NCBI GenBank assembly: GCA_009776385.1
Contig: WRFT01000121.1
Span: 1 to 5,745 of the forward strand
Source of the DNA: Clostridia bacterium
GTDB taxonomy: Bacteria > Bacillota > Clostridia > Christensenellales > Aristaeellaceae
Reading direction: 5' to 3'
DNA length: 5,745 nt
Below, piece after piece: positions 1 through 5,714 of the stretch. Position numbers and translations under genes: made by a program. How positions within the stretch are numbered: the first letter of the stretch is position 1; each line of letters starts with the position of its first letter. The notes below the pieces were generated by a model. The model had not been told where the DNA came from. It saw only the letters and a program-made list of their open reading frames with translations, and did no database searches.

Positions 1-6
1 GAACCC

Positions 7-166
7 TGGATCGCCGCGCTGCGCTCGCGAAGACGTATCTATCGTATCTTTTTATTCCATCCATGCATTGCTCACGCGGCTCGCGATGACGTTGGGAGAG
101 CCCCTCAATCGCTGCGGCCCGCCACATTTTACTCACGGCTAAAAGCCGCGGCCCGCGAAGACGCGG
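7..166. repeat. Cluster of three REP-like dyad units sharing a 12-bp core
   Basis: The core CYCGCGAWGACG occurs three times in the same orientation, at 24-35, 80-91 and 152-163. Each is preceded by GC-rich sequence with dyad symmetry. The third unit carries two small hairpins: CGGCT/AGCCG (136-140 with 144-148) and CCGCG/CGCGG (153-157 with 162-166). No long open frame with protein-like features covers 1-196. The layout resembles dispersed intergenic REP-type elements found between bacterial genes. Because the hairpins lie about 30 nt past the murQ stop on the minus strand, they could also protect or end the murQ transcript, but neither is followed by a T-run, so I do not call an intrinsic terminator. 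Confidence 0.5.
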
Positions 167-196
167 CACGCTTTAGGCAAGCGGTACGGGAAAAGC

Positions 197-1129
197 CTAA
201 CTCCCCTTTATCCCGCCCCGAATAGCCAGCGCGGTATTACCGCCGGACGCCGCCAAAAGCGCTTCGGCTTCATTACGGCATACGCCTGTTTTTCCCATAA
301 TGAGGGCGGTTTTCAGGCTGAAGCCGGCATCGCGCAGCAGCGCGGAAGCCGTGATCCTTTCTGTTTGAAGCACGCGCATAATAATCCGTTCCGCGCGATC
401 CTTCAGTTTATCGTTGCTGGCCTGCATGTCCACCATCAGGTTTTGGTATACCTTCCCCATATGCGTCATGACGCCGGTTGACAGCATGTTCAAAATCATT
501 TTTGTGGCGGTTCCGGCCTTCAGACGGGTGGATCCGGCCAGCGCCTCACTGCCGGTAGGCGCTTCGATGGCAATATCGGCCGATTGGGAAAGACGCGCGT
601 CCGCGTTACAGCAAAGGGATACGGCTAATGCCCCGACCCGCTTTGCGTATTCCAAAGCCGCTATGCAATAGGGGGCGTACCCGCTCGCGCTGATGGCGAC
701 GACGGTATCGCGGTCCGTCAGGCGGACAGCCTCTAAATCCGCCGCGCCGGCTTGTGTATCATCCTCCGCGCCCTCCACCGAAAAACGCAGCGCCCGTTCG
801 CCTCCCGCCATCATACCCAGCACGAGGTCCGGGGAAACGCCGAAAGTAGGCGGGCATTCGGAAGCGTCCAACACACCCAGCCTGCCGCTGGTGCCCGCGC
901 CGGTATAGATGAGCCGCCCGCCGCGCCTCATGCGTTCCGCAATCGCCTCTATCGCCCGCCCGATAGGTTCTATCGCGGCCGCGACGGCTTGTACCGCCCC
1001 CGCGTCCATTTGGTTCATGAGCCCGGCGATTTGAACGCCCGTTAGCGCATCCAGCGACCCGCTCCGTTCGTCCGGCTGTTCGGTAGCCAACACCGATAAA
1101 TAGGCTTTGGCATCATATTTGGGTTGCAT
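197..1129 (-). CDS. murQ: N-acetylmuramic acid 6-phosphate etherase (MurQ)
   Basis: MurQ cleaves the lactyl ether of MurNAc 6-phosphate in the cytoplasm, giving GlcNAc 6-phosphate and D-lactate, a step in peptidoglycan recycling. The 310 residues match the family's usual length of about 300. A SIS sugar-phosphate domain spans roughly residues 55-220. Family hallmarks are YTGAGTSGRLG (75-85), DASECPPTFG (88-97), SVEGAEDD (117-124) and GSEALAGSTRLKAGTATK (193-210). E91 and E119 sit where the two catalytic glutamates of E. coli MurQ (Glu83 and Glu114) are expected. The C-terminal helical part (about 240-310) is complete and ends at a TAG. The ATG is supported by AAAGGAG at 1139-1145 with a 9-nt spacer. 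No murP, nagZ or sugar kinase is visible nearby. The gene lies 115 bp downstream of the fucosidase on the same strand and could be reached by read-through. A broken copy of its 5' end lies at 3796-3984. Confidence 0.96.
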   Translation of the reverse strand: MQPKYDAKAYLSVLATEQPDERSGSLDALTGVQIAGLMNQMDAGAVQAVAAAIEPIGRAIEAIAERMRRGGRLIYTGAGTSGRLGVLDASECPPTFGVSPDLVLGMMAGGERALRFSVEGAEDDTQAGAADLEAVRLTDRDTVVAISASGYAPYCIAALEYAKRVGALAVSLCCNADARLSQSADIAIEAPTGSEALAGSTRLKAGTATKMILNMLSTGVMTHMGKVYQNLMVDMQASNDKLKDRAERIIMRVLQTERITASALLRDAGFSLKTALIMGKTGVCRNEAEALLAASGGNTALAIRGGIKGS

Positions 1130-1192
1130 GCGTATCGGCTCCTTTATCTATGTTTATTTCATATTTTTCATATCGCAGCATACGTGTTTTAA
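1130..1192 (-). promoter_or_regulatory. murQ leader, duplicated upstream of the reductase gene
   Basis: This stretch holds the murQ ribosome binding site (1139-1145) and an AT-rich leader. It is strongly similar to 3923-3984, including an identical CATACGTGTTTTAA on the plus strand (1179-1192 and 3971-3984). That conservation, while sequence beyond both copies diverges, marks the ends of a duplicated block and suggests that promoter or operator elements lie inside it. I could not find a convincing -35/-10 pair shared by both copies, so the exact promoter is unassigned. The rest of the gap (1193-1244) shows no terminator for the fucosidase. Confidence 0.4.
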
Positions 1193-1244
1193 GCGTGAAC
1201 CGGTTATACCTTTATGTTGAACCCGGATGGTTTTGTTTGATGCA

Positions 1245-2726
1245 TTAGTCAATTGTAACGCGGAACACCACCGGGTAGCGGCCGGCTACACCATGTGTTT
1301 GAATCGACAAACCTTTTTCATCACGCTGCCATAACGGCTTTTCATCGAACCCAAGAACGTCCACCCCCTTGATGATACCCGAGAAAGACGGCAGGCTCAT
1401 CGGATCGAGCTTAGCCAGTGATGATATGCAAACCTTGCCATCCGCAGGGTAAGCCAGCACAATGGCGTACAACTTATTCCCTTTAATTGTAAAACGGATA
1501 TCCCGGGATGTGAACCCCCTGTCTTCTCCGTCGGTAAAGTGTCCTTCACGAATGCGGACCGGCCCTTCCCCGCTCGTTCTCCAGCACGATGTGCCATAGA
1601 TGGCTTCGCCGTTGACCCGCAGCCAAGCGCCGATTTCGCGAAGGATACCGGCATCTTCATGCGGAATGGTTCCATCCGCTTTCGGGCCAATGTTAAGCAG
1701 CATCACACCATTTTTACTGACAATATCGCATAGATCGCAAATAAGGTCACGAGGGTTTTTATAAGTGTTGCCCTCGGTATAGCACCAGCTGTCTTTGGCG
1801 ACCGTTGTATCGGCCTGCCAAAAAAACGGCTTTATATCGGCAAACTGACCGCGTTCCACGTCCGGCACTGCGCAGCCGAAGGGAAACGCGTCATGCTTAT
1901 ACGTAATGACGACCTCTTCCCCCCAATGAGCGGCACGGTTATAGTAGTACGCCGCAAACTTGCGCAGATAGGGCTTTACCGCGCTTTGCTGAATCCACCA
2001 ATCAAAAAAGATCAGCTTGGGACGGTAGTTATCCACAATCTCGCAGCACCGCATGAGCCAATCCTCCATAAATCCTGCGGAGGGCGCGGGTTGACTGAAC
2101 AAATCCTGTTGATCCCCTTCAGTTTGCGCAGGCCAGTAGAAATCTCCGCAGCGCAACGGTTCGTGAATATCGGACTCAAACTCCTTTCCGTGGCCCATAA
2201 AAAACCAATGCTCAACCCGATGCGTTGACGCGCCAAAGGTTATCCCCCGCTGAGCGAGCGCTTGGCGCAGCTCCCCCAGAACATCGCGGTGCGGCCCTTT
2301 CTCAGCGGCATTCCACTCAGAGAGATCGCTTTGGTACATTTGGAATCCATCATGATGCTCAGCCACCGGCACAACATACTTAGCGCCTGCCTGCGCAAAC
2401 AAGTCCGCCCAGTTCGTGGTATCAAATTTCTCAGCCTTGAACAGGGGGATGAAATCCTTATACCCAAACGCCTTATGCGGCCCGTATGTATTAACATGAT
2501 GCTCAAATTCAGGGCTGCCCCTCTTGTACATATTGCGCGGATACCATTCATTGCCAAAGGCCGGTACAGAGTACACGCCCCAATGGATGAAGATGCCAAA
2601 CTTGGCATGCGCGTACCATTCCGGTACACGGAACGCGGATAGGCTGTCCCATGTATCGGAAAACGGGCCGCTTGCAATTACATTATCTATGGTTTTTAAG
2701 TAGGTAAGCCGGTTCAATGTATTCAT
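1245..2726 (-). CDS. GH29 alpha-L-fucosidase, cytoplasmic
   Basis: The predicted enzyme hydrolyses terminal alpha-L-fucose from glycans or oligosaccharides. GH29 enzymes retain anomeric configuration through an aspartate nucleophile. The catalytic (beta/alpha)8 domain fills about residues 30-375. GH29 landmarks are WYAHAKFGIFIHWGVYSVP (37-55), VAEHHDGFQMY (121-131), IFFDWW (239-244), ERG (291-293) and LLNIGPKADG (343-352). D242 is the likely nucleophile and E291 a candidate acid/base; the latter position varies across GH29, so it is less certain. A short beta-rich C-terminal domain follows (about 385-493), without a recognisable carbohydrate-binding module. There is no signal peptide, so it should act inside the cell on imported fucosylated sugars. 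The ATG is supported by TGAGGTGA at 2733-2740, which overlaps the stop of the upstream reductase. This indicates co-transcription and probable translational coupling. The exact substrate linkage cannot be read from sequence. Confidence 0.93.
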   Translation of the reverse strand: MNTLNRLTYLKTIDNVIASGPFSDTWDSLSAFRVPEWYAHAKFGIFIHWGVYSVPAFGNEWYPRNMYKRGSPEFEHHVNTYGPHKAFGYKDFIPLFKAEKFDTTNWADLFAQAGAKYVVPVAEHHDGFQMYQSDLSEWNAAEKGPHRDVLGELRQALAQRGITFGASTHRVEHWFFMGHGKEFESDIHEPLRCGDFYWPAQTEGDQQDLFSQPAPSAGFMEDWLMRCCEIVDNYRPKLIFFDWWIQQSAVKPYLRKFAAYYYNRAAHWGEEVVITYKHDAFPFGCAVPDVERGQFADIKPFFWQADTTVAKDSWCYTEGNTYKNPRDLICDLCDIVSKNGVMLLNIGPKADGTIPHEDAGILREIGAWLRVNGEAIYGTSCWRTSGEGPVRIREGHFTDGEDRGFTSRDIRFTIKGNKLYAIVLAYPADGKVCISSLAKLDPMSLPSFSGIIKGVDVLGFDEKPLWQRDEKGLSIQTHGVAGRYPVVFRVTID

Positions 2727-2732
2727 TTCTAT

Positions 2733-2740
2733 TCACCTCA
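2733..2740 (-). promoter_or_regulatory. Fucosidase ribosome binding site overlapping the reductase stop codon
   Basis: On the minus strand this reads TGAGGTGA. Its first three bases (2740-2738) are the TGA stop of the aldo/keto reductase, and its end lies 6 nt before the fucosidase ATG at 2726. The overlap means a ribosome finishing the reductase sits on the fucosidase start region, a typical arrangement for coupled translation within one operon. Confidence 0.8.
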
Positions 2741-3751
2741 TTTCGTGATGGTTCCCTCTTCGTCCCACAGGTCGTGCCAGTCGCCGGCGCCCGGCCACAA
2801 GAATACCTGCCCTTTGATGAGGCGGCAGTTCCTGTCTGCGGTTTTCAGCAACGCCATTTCAACATCGCTGAGCGGGTCGGTAATGGTGCTTTTCAAGTTG
2901 CTCACATATTCGTTTTGATAGACGGAGAAGGGGATTGGTATTTGCCCGCGCTGCACCGCCCACTTGATGCAAACAACAGCCGGATGCACACGATGCGTCT
3001 TGGCAATTTCCATCACTTCCGCAACCTGTGTGTCCGCGATGTCGTCCGGTGTCCTGTCGCGTTCAGGGCGCGTCGGGCTGCCGACGGGGCAAAAGCCAAT
3101 AGGCCGGATACCCTGCTCCATCAGATAATCGAAAAGCGCCTGCTGCTGAAAGCAGGGATGCAGCTCTATCTCCATAACGGTTGGCTTAATGCGGCACAAA
3201 GGGAGAACCGCTTCCAGTTTTGGGATGGTCATATTACTCATACCCAAGTTACGGGCAAGGCCCATGTCATGCAGCCGCTCCATCTGCCGCCACGTTGCCA
3301 TGAATCTGTCTATGGAGAAGGGCTTGCTGTCCGGATTACGGCTGTCCGCGTCGCAGCCCGGCGCATGGTAGTTTGGGAACGGCCAATGCACGAAAAACGC
3401 GTCAATATAGTTAAGCCGCAAATCGCGCAGCGTCTTCGCGCAGGAAAGCAGCACGTCCCCCTGACCGTGCATGTTGTTCCATACCTTAGAAGTGATGAAC
3501 AACTCCTCACGCCTGACCACGCCCTCGGCGAATGCCCGGTGGAAGACCTCCCCAATCAAAGCCTCATTTTCATAGATCGCCGCGCAGTCAAACATGCGGT
3601 ATCCGCACCGTATGGCGCCGGCAACCGCCCGGGATACCTGCTCCGGCGTGAACCGGTCGCTGCCGAATGTGCCCATCCCGATGCATGGGATTTCCTCTCC
3701 CGTAGCAAGCTTGTATTTGGGAACCATATTTGTATTTATGCTCTCTGCCAT
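2738..3751 (-). CDS. Aldo/keto reductase family oxidoreductase
   Basis: This 337-residue protein is a single-domain (beta/alpha)8 NAD(P)-dependent oxidoreductase, close to the usual AKR length of about 280-330. The full catalytic tetrad is visible: D55 in YRMFDCAAIYEN, Y60 in the same motif, K89 in ITSKVWN and H122 in FVHWPFPN. NLGMSN (168-173) and MEIELHPC (193-200) are further AKR landmarks. The C-terminal cofactor loop reads PIPFSVYQNEYVSNL (272-286), where the lysine and arginine that commonly contact the NADPH 2'-phosphate appear replaced by F275 and E281. This hints at NADH use (inference). There is no signal peptide, so it is cytoplasmic. The ATG has AGAGGA (3759-3764) at a 7-nt spacing; M9 is a weaker alternative start. 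It is first in an operon with the fucosidase, so oxidation or reduction of released fucose or a related sugar is a reasonable but unproven role. Confidence 0.92.
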   Translation of the reverse strand: MAESINTNMVPKYKLATGEEIPCIGMGTFGSDRFTPEQVSRAVAGAIRCGYRMFDCAAIYENEALIGEVFHRAFAEGVVRREELFITSKVWNNMHGQGDVLLSCAKTLRDLRLNYIDAFFVHWPFPNYHAPGCDADSRNPDSKPFSIDRFMATWRQMERLHDMGLARNLGMSNMTIPKLEAVLPLCRIKPTVMEIELHPCFQQQALFDYLMEQGIRPIGFCPVGSPTRPERDRTPDDIADTQVAEVMEIAKTHRVHPAVVCIKWAVQRGQIPIPFSVYQNEYVSNLKSTITDPLSDVEMALLKTADRNCRLIKGQVFLWPGAGDWHDLWDEEGTITK

Positions 3752-3795
3752 ATCAGCATCCTCTTTCTATCGTTTCTTGTGGGCCTCCCTTGATG

Positions 3796-3922
3796 CGCCC
3801 GTCCGATAGGATCAAGGGCAGATGCGGCGGCTTGTACCGCACCGCGTCCATTTGGTTTACGAGCCCGGCTGTTCGGCAGCCGGCACCGATTAAAAGGCTT
3901 TGGCATCGTATTTTGGTTGCAG
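3796..3922 (-). pseudogene. Decayed 5' fragment of a second murQ copy
   Basis: Reading leftwards from 3922, this segment aligns with the first part of murQ (bases 1129-953, about residues 1-59). Recognisable peptide pieces are QPKYDAKA, then GLVNQMDA, then PIGRA, in different frames. Four lesions are visible. The start codon is CTG (3922-3920) instead of ATG. An in-frame TAA lies at 3892-3890, where murQ has TAT TTA. A 49-bp stretch present in murQ at 1028-1076 is missing at the join near 3866. A single base is lost near 3846, where murQ reads GCGGGGGCG and the copy GCGGTGCG. The murQ ribosome binding site is retained at 3932-3938. Similarity fades around 3796, about 30 bp before the reductase ribosome binding site. 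It cannot encode a working etherase. Confidence 0.85.
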
Positions 3923-3984
3923 GCGCATCGGCTCCTTTGTCCATGTTTATAAAATGATTTTCATATATAGCATACGTGTTTTAA
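3923..3984 (-). promoter_or_regulatory. Duplicated murQ leader, possible promoter region of the reductase-fucosidase operon
   Basis: This is the leader belonging to the murQ remnant. Across 3888-3950 and the matching murQ segment I count about 8 mismatches in 63 aligned bases, and the outer edge CATACGTGTTTTAA is identical. It is the nearest upstream non-coding DNA in the right orientation for the reductase. A weak minus-strand promoter, TTGCTT (3997-3992), 17 bp, TATGCT (3974-3969), straddles its outer edge. Its -35 lies outside the duplicated block, so it would be specific to this copy. Assignment as a working promoter is inference. Confidence 0.35.
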
Positions 3985-4083
3985 AGGGGAAAAGCAATCC
4001 GCGTGTTCGCGTCATTATAATTTTCAAGACATACCTGCTTTACTTGCCTTCGATTTCACTTAGTACCCGGTATTATCTTATTA
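3985..4083. other. Non-coding spacer between divergent units
   Basis: No open frame here has a ribosome binding site or recognisable protein features. It contains a two-way ATTATAAT (4014-4021) that gives TATAAT on both strands, but neither orientation has a good -35 box at 16-18 bp. A short CGCG/CGCG stem (4000-4003 with 4008-4011) is too small to call a terminator. Confidence 0.4.
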
Positions 4084-4113
4084 ATGACAGCGGAAAACCG
4101 TTCATGATAAAAT
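4084..4113 (+). promoter_or_regulatory. Candidate sigma-A promoter of the LRR gene
   Basis: ATGACA (4084-4089) and TAAAAT (4108-4113) match the TTGACA and TATAAT consensus at five of six positions each, with an 18-bp spacer. The expected start of transcription is about 4120, giving a leader of roughly 100 nt before the ATG at 4222. CGGAAAACCG lies between the two boxes (4091-4100) and might be an operator half, but this is speculative. Confidence 0.45.
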
Positions 4114-4115
4114 AG

Positions 4116-4140
4116 ACGCGGTTATTACTATAAACCGTGT
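4116..4140 (+). other. Hairpin at the predicted 5' end of the LRR mRNA
   Basis: ACGCGGTT (4116-4123) pairs with AACCGTGT (4133-4140), giving an 8-bp stem with one G-U pair and a 9-nt loop. It falls at the predicted transcription start, so it could stabilise the 5' end of the mRNA or act as a regulator-binding dyad. It is not followed by a T-run, so it is not a standard terminator. Confidence 0.35.
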
Positions 4141-4205
4141 TGTTAATATACCATCTTTATGGATTGCGGAGTGGTTTGGACATAAGGATGCGGGTTTATG
4201 CTTTT

Positions 4206-4211
4206 AGGAGG
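4206..4211 (+). promoter_or_regulatory. Ribosome binding site that fixes the LRR protein start
   Basis: A perfect AGGAGG lies 10 nt before the ATG at 4222. An earlier in-frame ATG at 4198 lies upstream of this site and lacks a ribosome binding site of its own. Starting at 4222 also places a two-arginine n-region at the head of the signal peptide. Confidence 0.8.
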
Positions 4212-4221
4212 CAAGAATCAT

Positions 4222-4479
4222 ATGCGAAGGATTATATCGACAGTTGTCATGGCAGTGATGCTTACGATGTTTATAATGCTATTCATGACTGCCGGAACTG
4301 CCGGGGAAACACAGACGGACGCAGACGGGCAGTGGGTATATTTTCAGGAGGACGGAAGCGTAACGATTATTGGTTATTCAACGGAACCGCTAAAAAACCT
4401 AACGATACCGAGTGAGTTGGGTGGATATCCTGTGACAGGTATTGAGATATATCATTGTTTTATTGGAACGACTCCCTAA
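4222..4479 (+). CDS. N-terminal part of a frameshifted, secreted BspA-like LRR protein
   Basis: This 85-codon frame begins with a signal peptide: MRR, a long hydrophobic stretch (about residues 4-24) and a small-residue cleavage region, TAGTAG, before E29. There is no lipobox cysteine, so export by Sec and signal peptidase I is expected. Residues 33-73 (DADGQWVY through GGYPVTGI) match the segment that commonly precedes LRR_5 repeats in Clostridia-type BspA proteins. The frame then leaves the expected repeat sequence, reads about a dozen unrelated residues and stops at TAA (4477-4479). The expected continuation, FYWNDSLTDVILPDG, lies in another frame starting at 4458. I therefore read this and the frame at 4455-5714 as one interrupted gene of about 496 codons, not two genes. 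Alone it would be a short exported peptide without a binding domain. Confidence 0.75.
   Translation: MRRIISTVVMAVMLTMFIMLFMTAGTAGETQTDADGQWVYFQEDGSVTIIGYSTEPLKNLTIPSELGGYPVTGIEIYHCFIGTTP
4446..4476 (+). other. Frameshift interval in the LRR gene, with an ATATAT run
   Basis: The N-terminal frame stays open until TAA at 4477-4479, and the repeat frame opens only after TGA at 4443-4445, so the frame change must fall between these. ATATAT occupies 4447-4452. Taking out one AT gives GIEISLFYWNDSLT, in which the phenylalanine and the SLT fall exactly at the LRR_5 positions seen in the later repeats. Adding one base instead restores the frame but leaves one residue too many. No canonical minus-one slippery heptamer is present. 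Confidence 0.7.
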
Positions 4480-5714
4480 CCGATGTCATCTTGCCGGATG
4501 GTCTCATTTCTATCGGTGATTATATGTTCTCCGGATGCAGCGCACTGACACATATCATCTTGCCGGATAGCCTCCAATCCATCGGTTACGAGGCGTTTAT
4601 CGGGTGCAGTTCCCTGACCGCTATTACTATTCCTGCGAGTGTGGTAAAAATAGGGGCATATTCGTTTGTATATTGTGATAATTTGACACATATCGACACG
4701 GCACCTGAAAACACGGTATACGCTTCCATTGACGGCGTGCTTTTTGATATAGAGCAAAAAATGCTTGTTGCATACCCGTCGGGACGACTTGACACAACTT
4801 ATCAAGTGCCTCATGGAGTACTATCTATTGGTGTAGCAGCGTTTAACGGGTGTGACTCCCTAACCAATATTACCTTTCCGGACAGCCTTACATCCATCGG
4901 TGAAGGAGCGTTCGAACAATGCGATTCCCTGACCAGTATCACCCTGCCGGATAGTCTTGCGTCTATCGGTGATTGGGCGTTCTTCGAGTGCAGTTCCCTG
5001 ACCGAGATCACGCTGCCGGATGGCCTTGTGTCCATCGGCGACTGGGCGTTTGGTGGATGCGGTTCTTTGACAAATATCACCTTGCCGGATAATATCACAT
5101 CCATCGGTGAAGGAGCGTTCTCCGATTGTAGCTCCCTGACCGGTATCATCTGGCCGGATGGCATCACGTCCGTCGGAGACTGGACATTCAAAAGTTGTGC
5201 AAGCCTTACTGAAATGACACTTCCGGATGGCATCACGTCCATTGGTAAATGGGTGTTTCAAGAATGCAGTTCTCTAATCAGCATCACCTTGCCGGATGGC
5301 ATCATATACATCGGTGAAGGGGCATTCTACGAGTGCAGTTCCCTGACCGGTATCATCTTACCGGATGGCATCACATCCATTGGTAACTGGATGTTCTGGG
5401 AGTGCAGCTCTCTGACTGAAATCATCCTGCCGGATGGTATCACATCCATCGGCAACTGGGTATTCCAAGGTTGCAGTTCTCTGACCCATATCACCTTGCC
5501 GGACAGCATCACATTCATTGGTAAAGGGGCGTTCTCCGACTGTATTTCCTTAACTAACGCTACTTTGCCCGACAGTATCGCTTTTATTGGAGACGAGGCT
5601 TTCAAGGGATGCGGCGATGATTTAATCCTCACGGTTTCCGAAGGCAGCTATGCGGCTCAATATGTCAAGGAAAATGGCTTGCCCTATACCTTGGGTAGCG
5701 ATTGGCTGAATTGA
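4455..5714 (+). CDS. BspA-like leucine-rich-repeat (LRR_5) protein, main body, separated from its signal peptide by a frameshift
   Basis: The frame encodes the repeat body of a BspA-type protein, a family of exported surface or secreted proteins that often bind proteins or host and microbial partners. It opens with three LRR_5 units, then a fourth unit that runs into a spacer containing ASIDGVLFD and MLVAYPSG, a common interruption in this family. Eleven regular 23-residue units and a C-terminal cap (GDDLILTV, SYAAQYVKENGLPYT) follow. Each unit reads roughly AF..CSSLT.ITLPDGITSIG. The only start in this frame near the beginning is TTG at 4455, with no ribosome binding site and no signal peptide, so independent translation is unlikely. 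The true start is probably the ATG at 4222. No LPXTG motif, membrane anchor or S-layer domain is seen, so release from the cell is possible. The binding target cannot be inferred. Confidence 0.8.
   Translation: MFYWNDSLTDVILPDGLISIGDYMFSGCSALTHIILPDSLQSIGYEAFIGCSSLTAITIPASVVKIGAYSFVYCDNLTHIDTAPENTVYASIDGVLFDIEQKMLVAYPSGRLDTTYQVPHGVLSIGVAAFNGCDSLTNITFPDSLTSIGEGAFEQCDSLTSITLPDSLASIGDWAFFECSSLTEITLPDGLVSIGDWAFGGCGSLTNITLPDNITSIGEGAFSDCSSLTGIIWPDGITSVGDWTFKSCASLTEMTLPDGITSIGKWVFQECSSLISITLPDGIIYIGEGAFYECSSLTGIILPDGITSIGNWMFWECSSLTEIILPDGITSIGNWVFQGCSSLTHITLPDSITFIGKGAFSDCISLTNATLPDSIAFIGDEAFKGCGDDLILTVSEGSYAAQYVKENGLPYTLGSDWLN
4839..5597 (+). repeat. Eleven tandem 69-bp units encoding LRR_5 repeats
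   Basis: Units begin at 4839, 4908, 4977, 5046, 5115, 5184, 5253, 5322, 5391, 5460 and 5529, with no length variation (759 bp = 11 x 69). Three further units with the same period start at 4455, 4524 and 4593, before the degenerate spacer unit at 4662. The most conserved part encodes LPDGITSIG; the most variable codons are those just after the AF pair. The DNA similarity between units makes slippage or recombination between them plausible. Confidence 0.9.

Noticed and set aside
1183..1202. Possible catabolite (CcpA-type) operator around TTTTAAGCGTGAACC
   Set aside because: Too many mismatches to the usual cre pattern, and this part is not kept in the duplicated leader.
1198..1230. Possible intrinsic terminator between the fucosidase and murQ
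   Set aside because: The potential pairing (GGGTT with AACC) is short and interrupted, and no T-run follows on the minus strand.
2717..3793. Long 358-codon open frame on the plus strand opposite the aldo/keto reductase
   Set aside because: It is antisense to a gene with a full AKR catalytic tetrad and a good ribosome binding site. The plus-strand product shows no recognisable motifs and is best explained as a shadow of codon bias.
3753..3944. 63-codon minus-strand frame running through the murQ remnant and stopping 1 nt before the reductase ATG
   Set aside because: It is mostly out of frame with murQ and has no ribosome binding site. Its placement could in principle couple translation to the reductase, but decay of the remnant explains it better.
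4453..4467. Programmed minus-one ribosomal frameshifting in the LRR gene
   Set aside because: No X XXY YYZ heptamer in the correct phase and no clear downstream stimulatory structure. A simple AT indel explains the frame change better.
4811..5632. Several minus-strand open frames with repetitive sequence opposite the LRR gene
   Set aside because: They mirror the 69-bp period of the LRR array and have no start signals or known domains.
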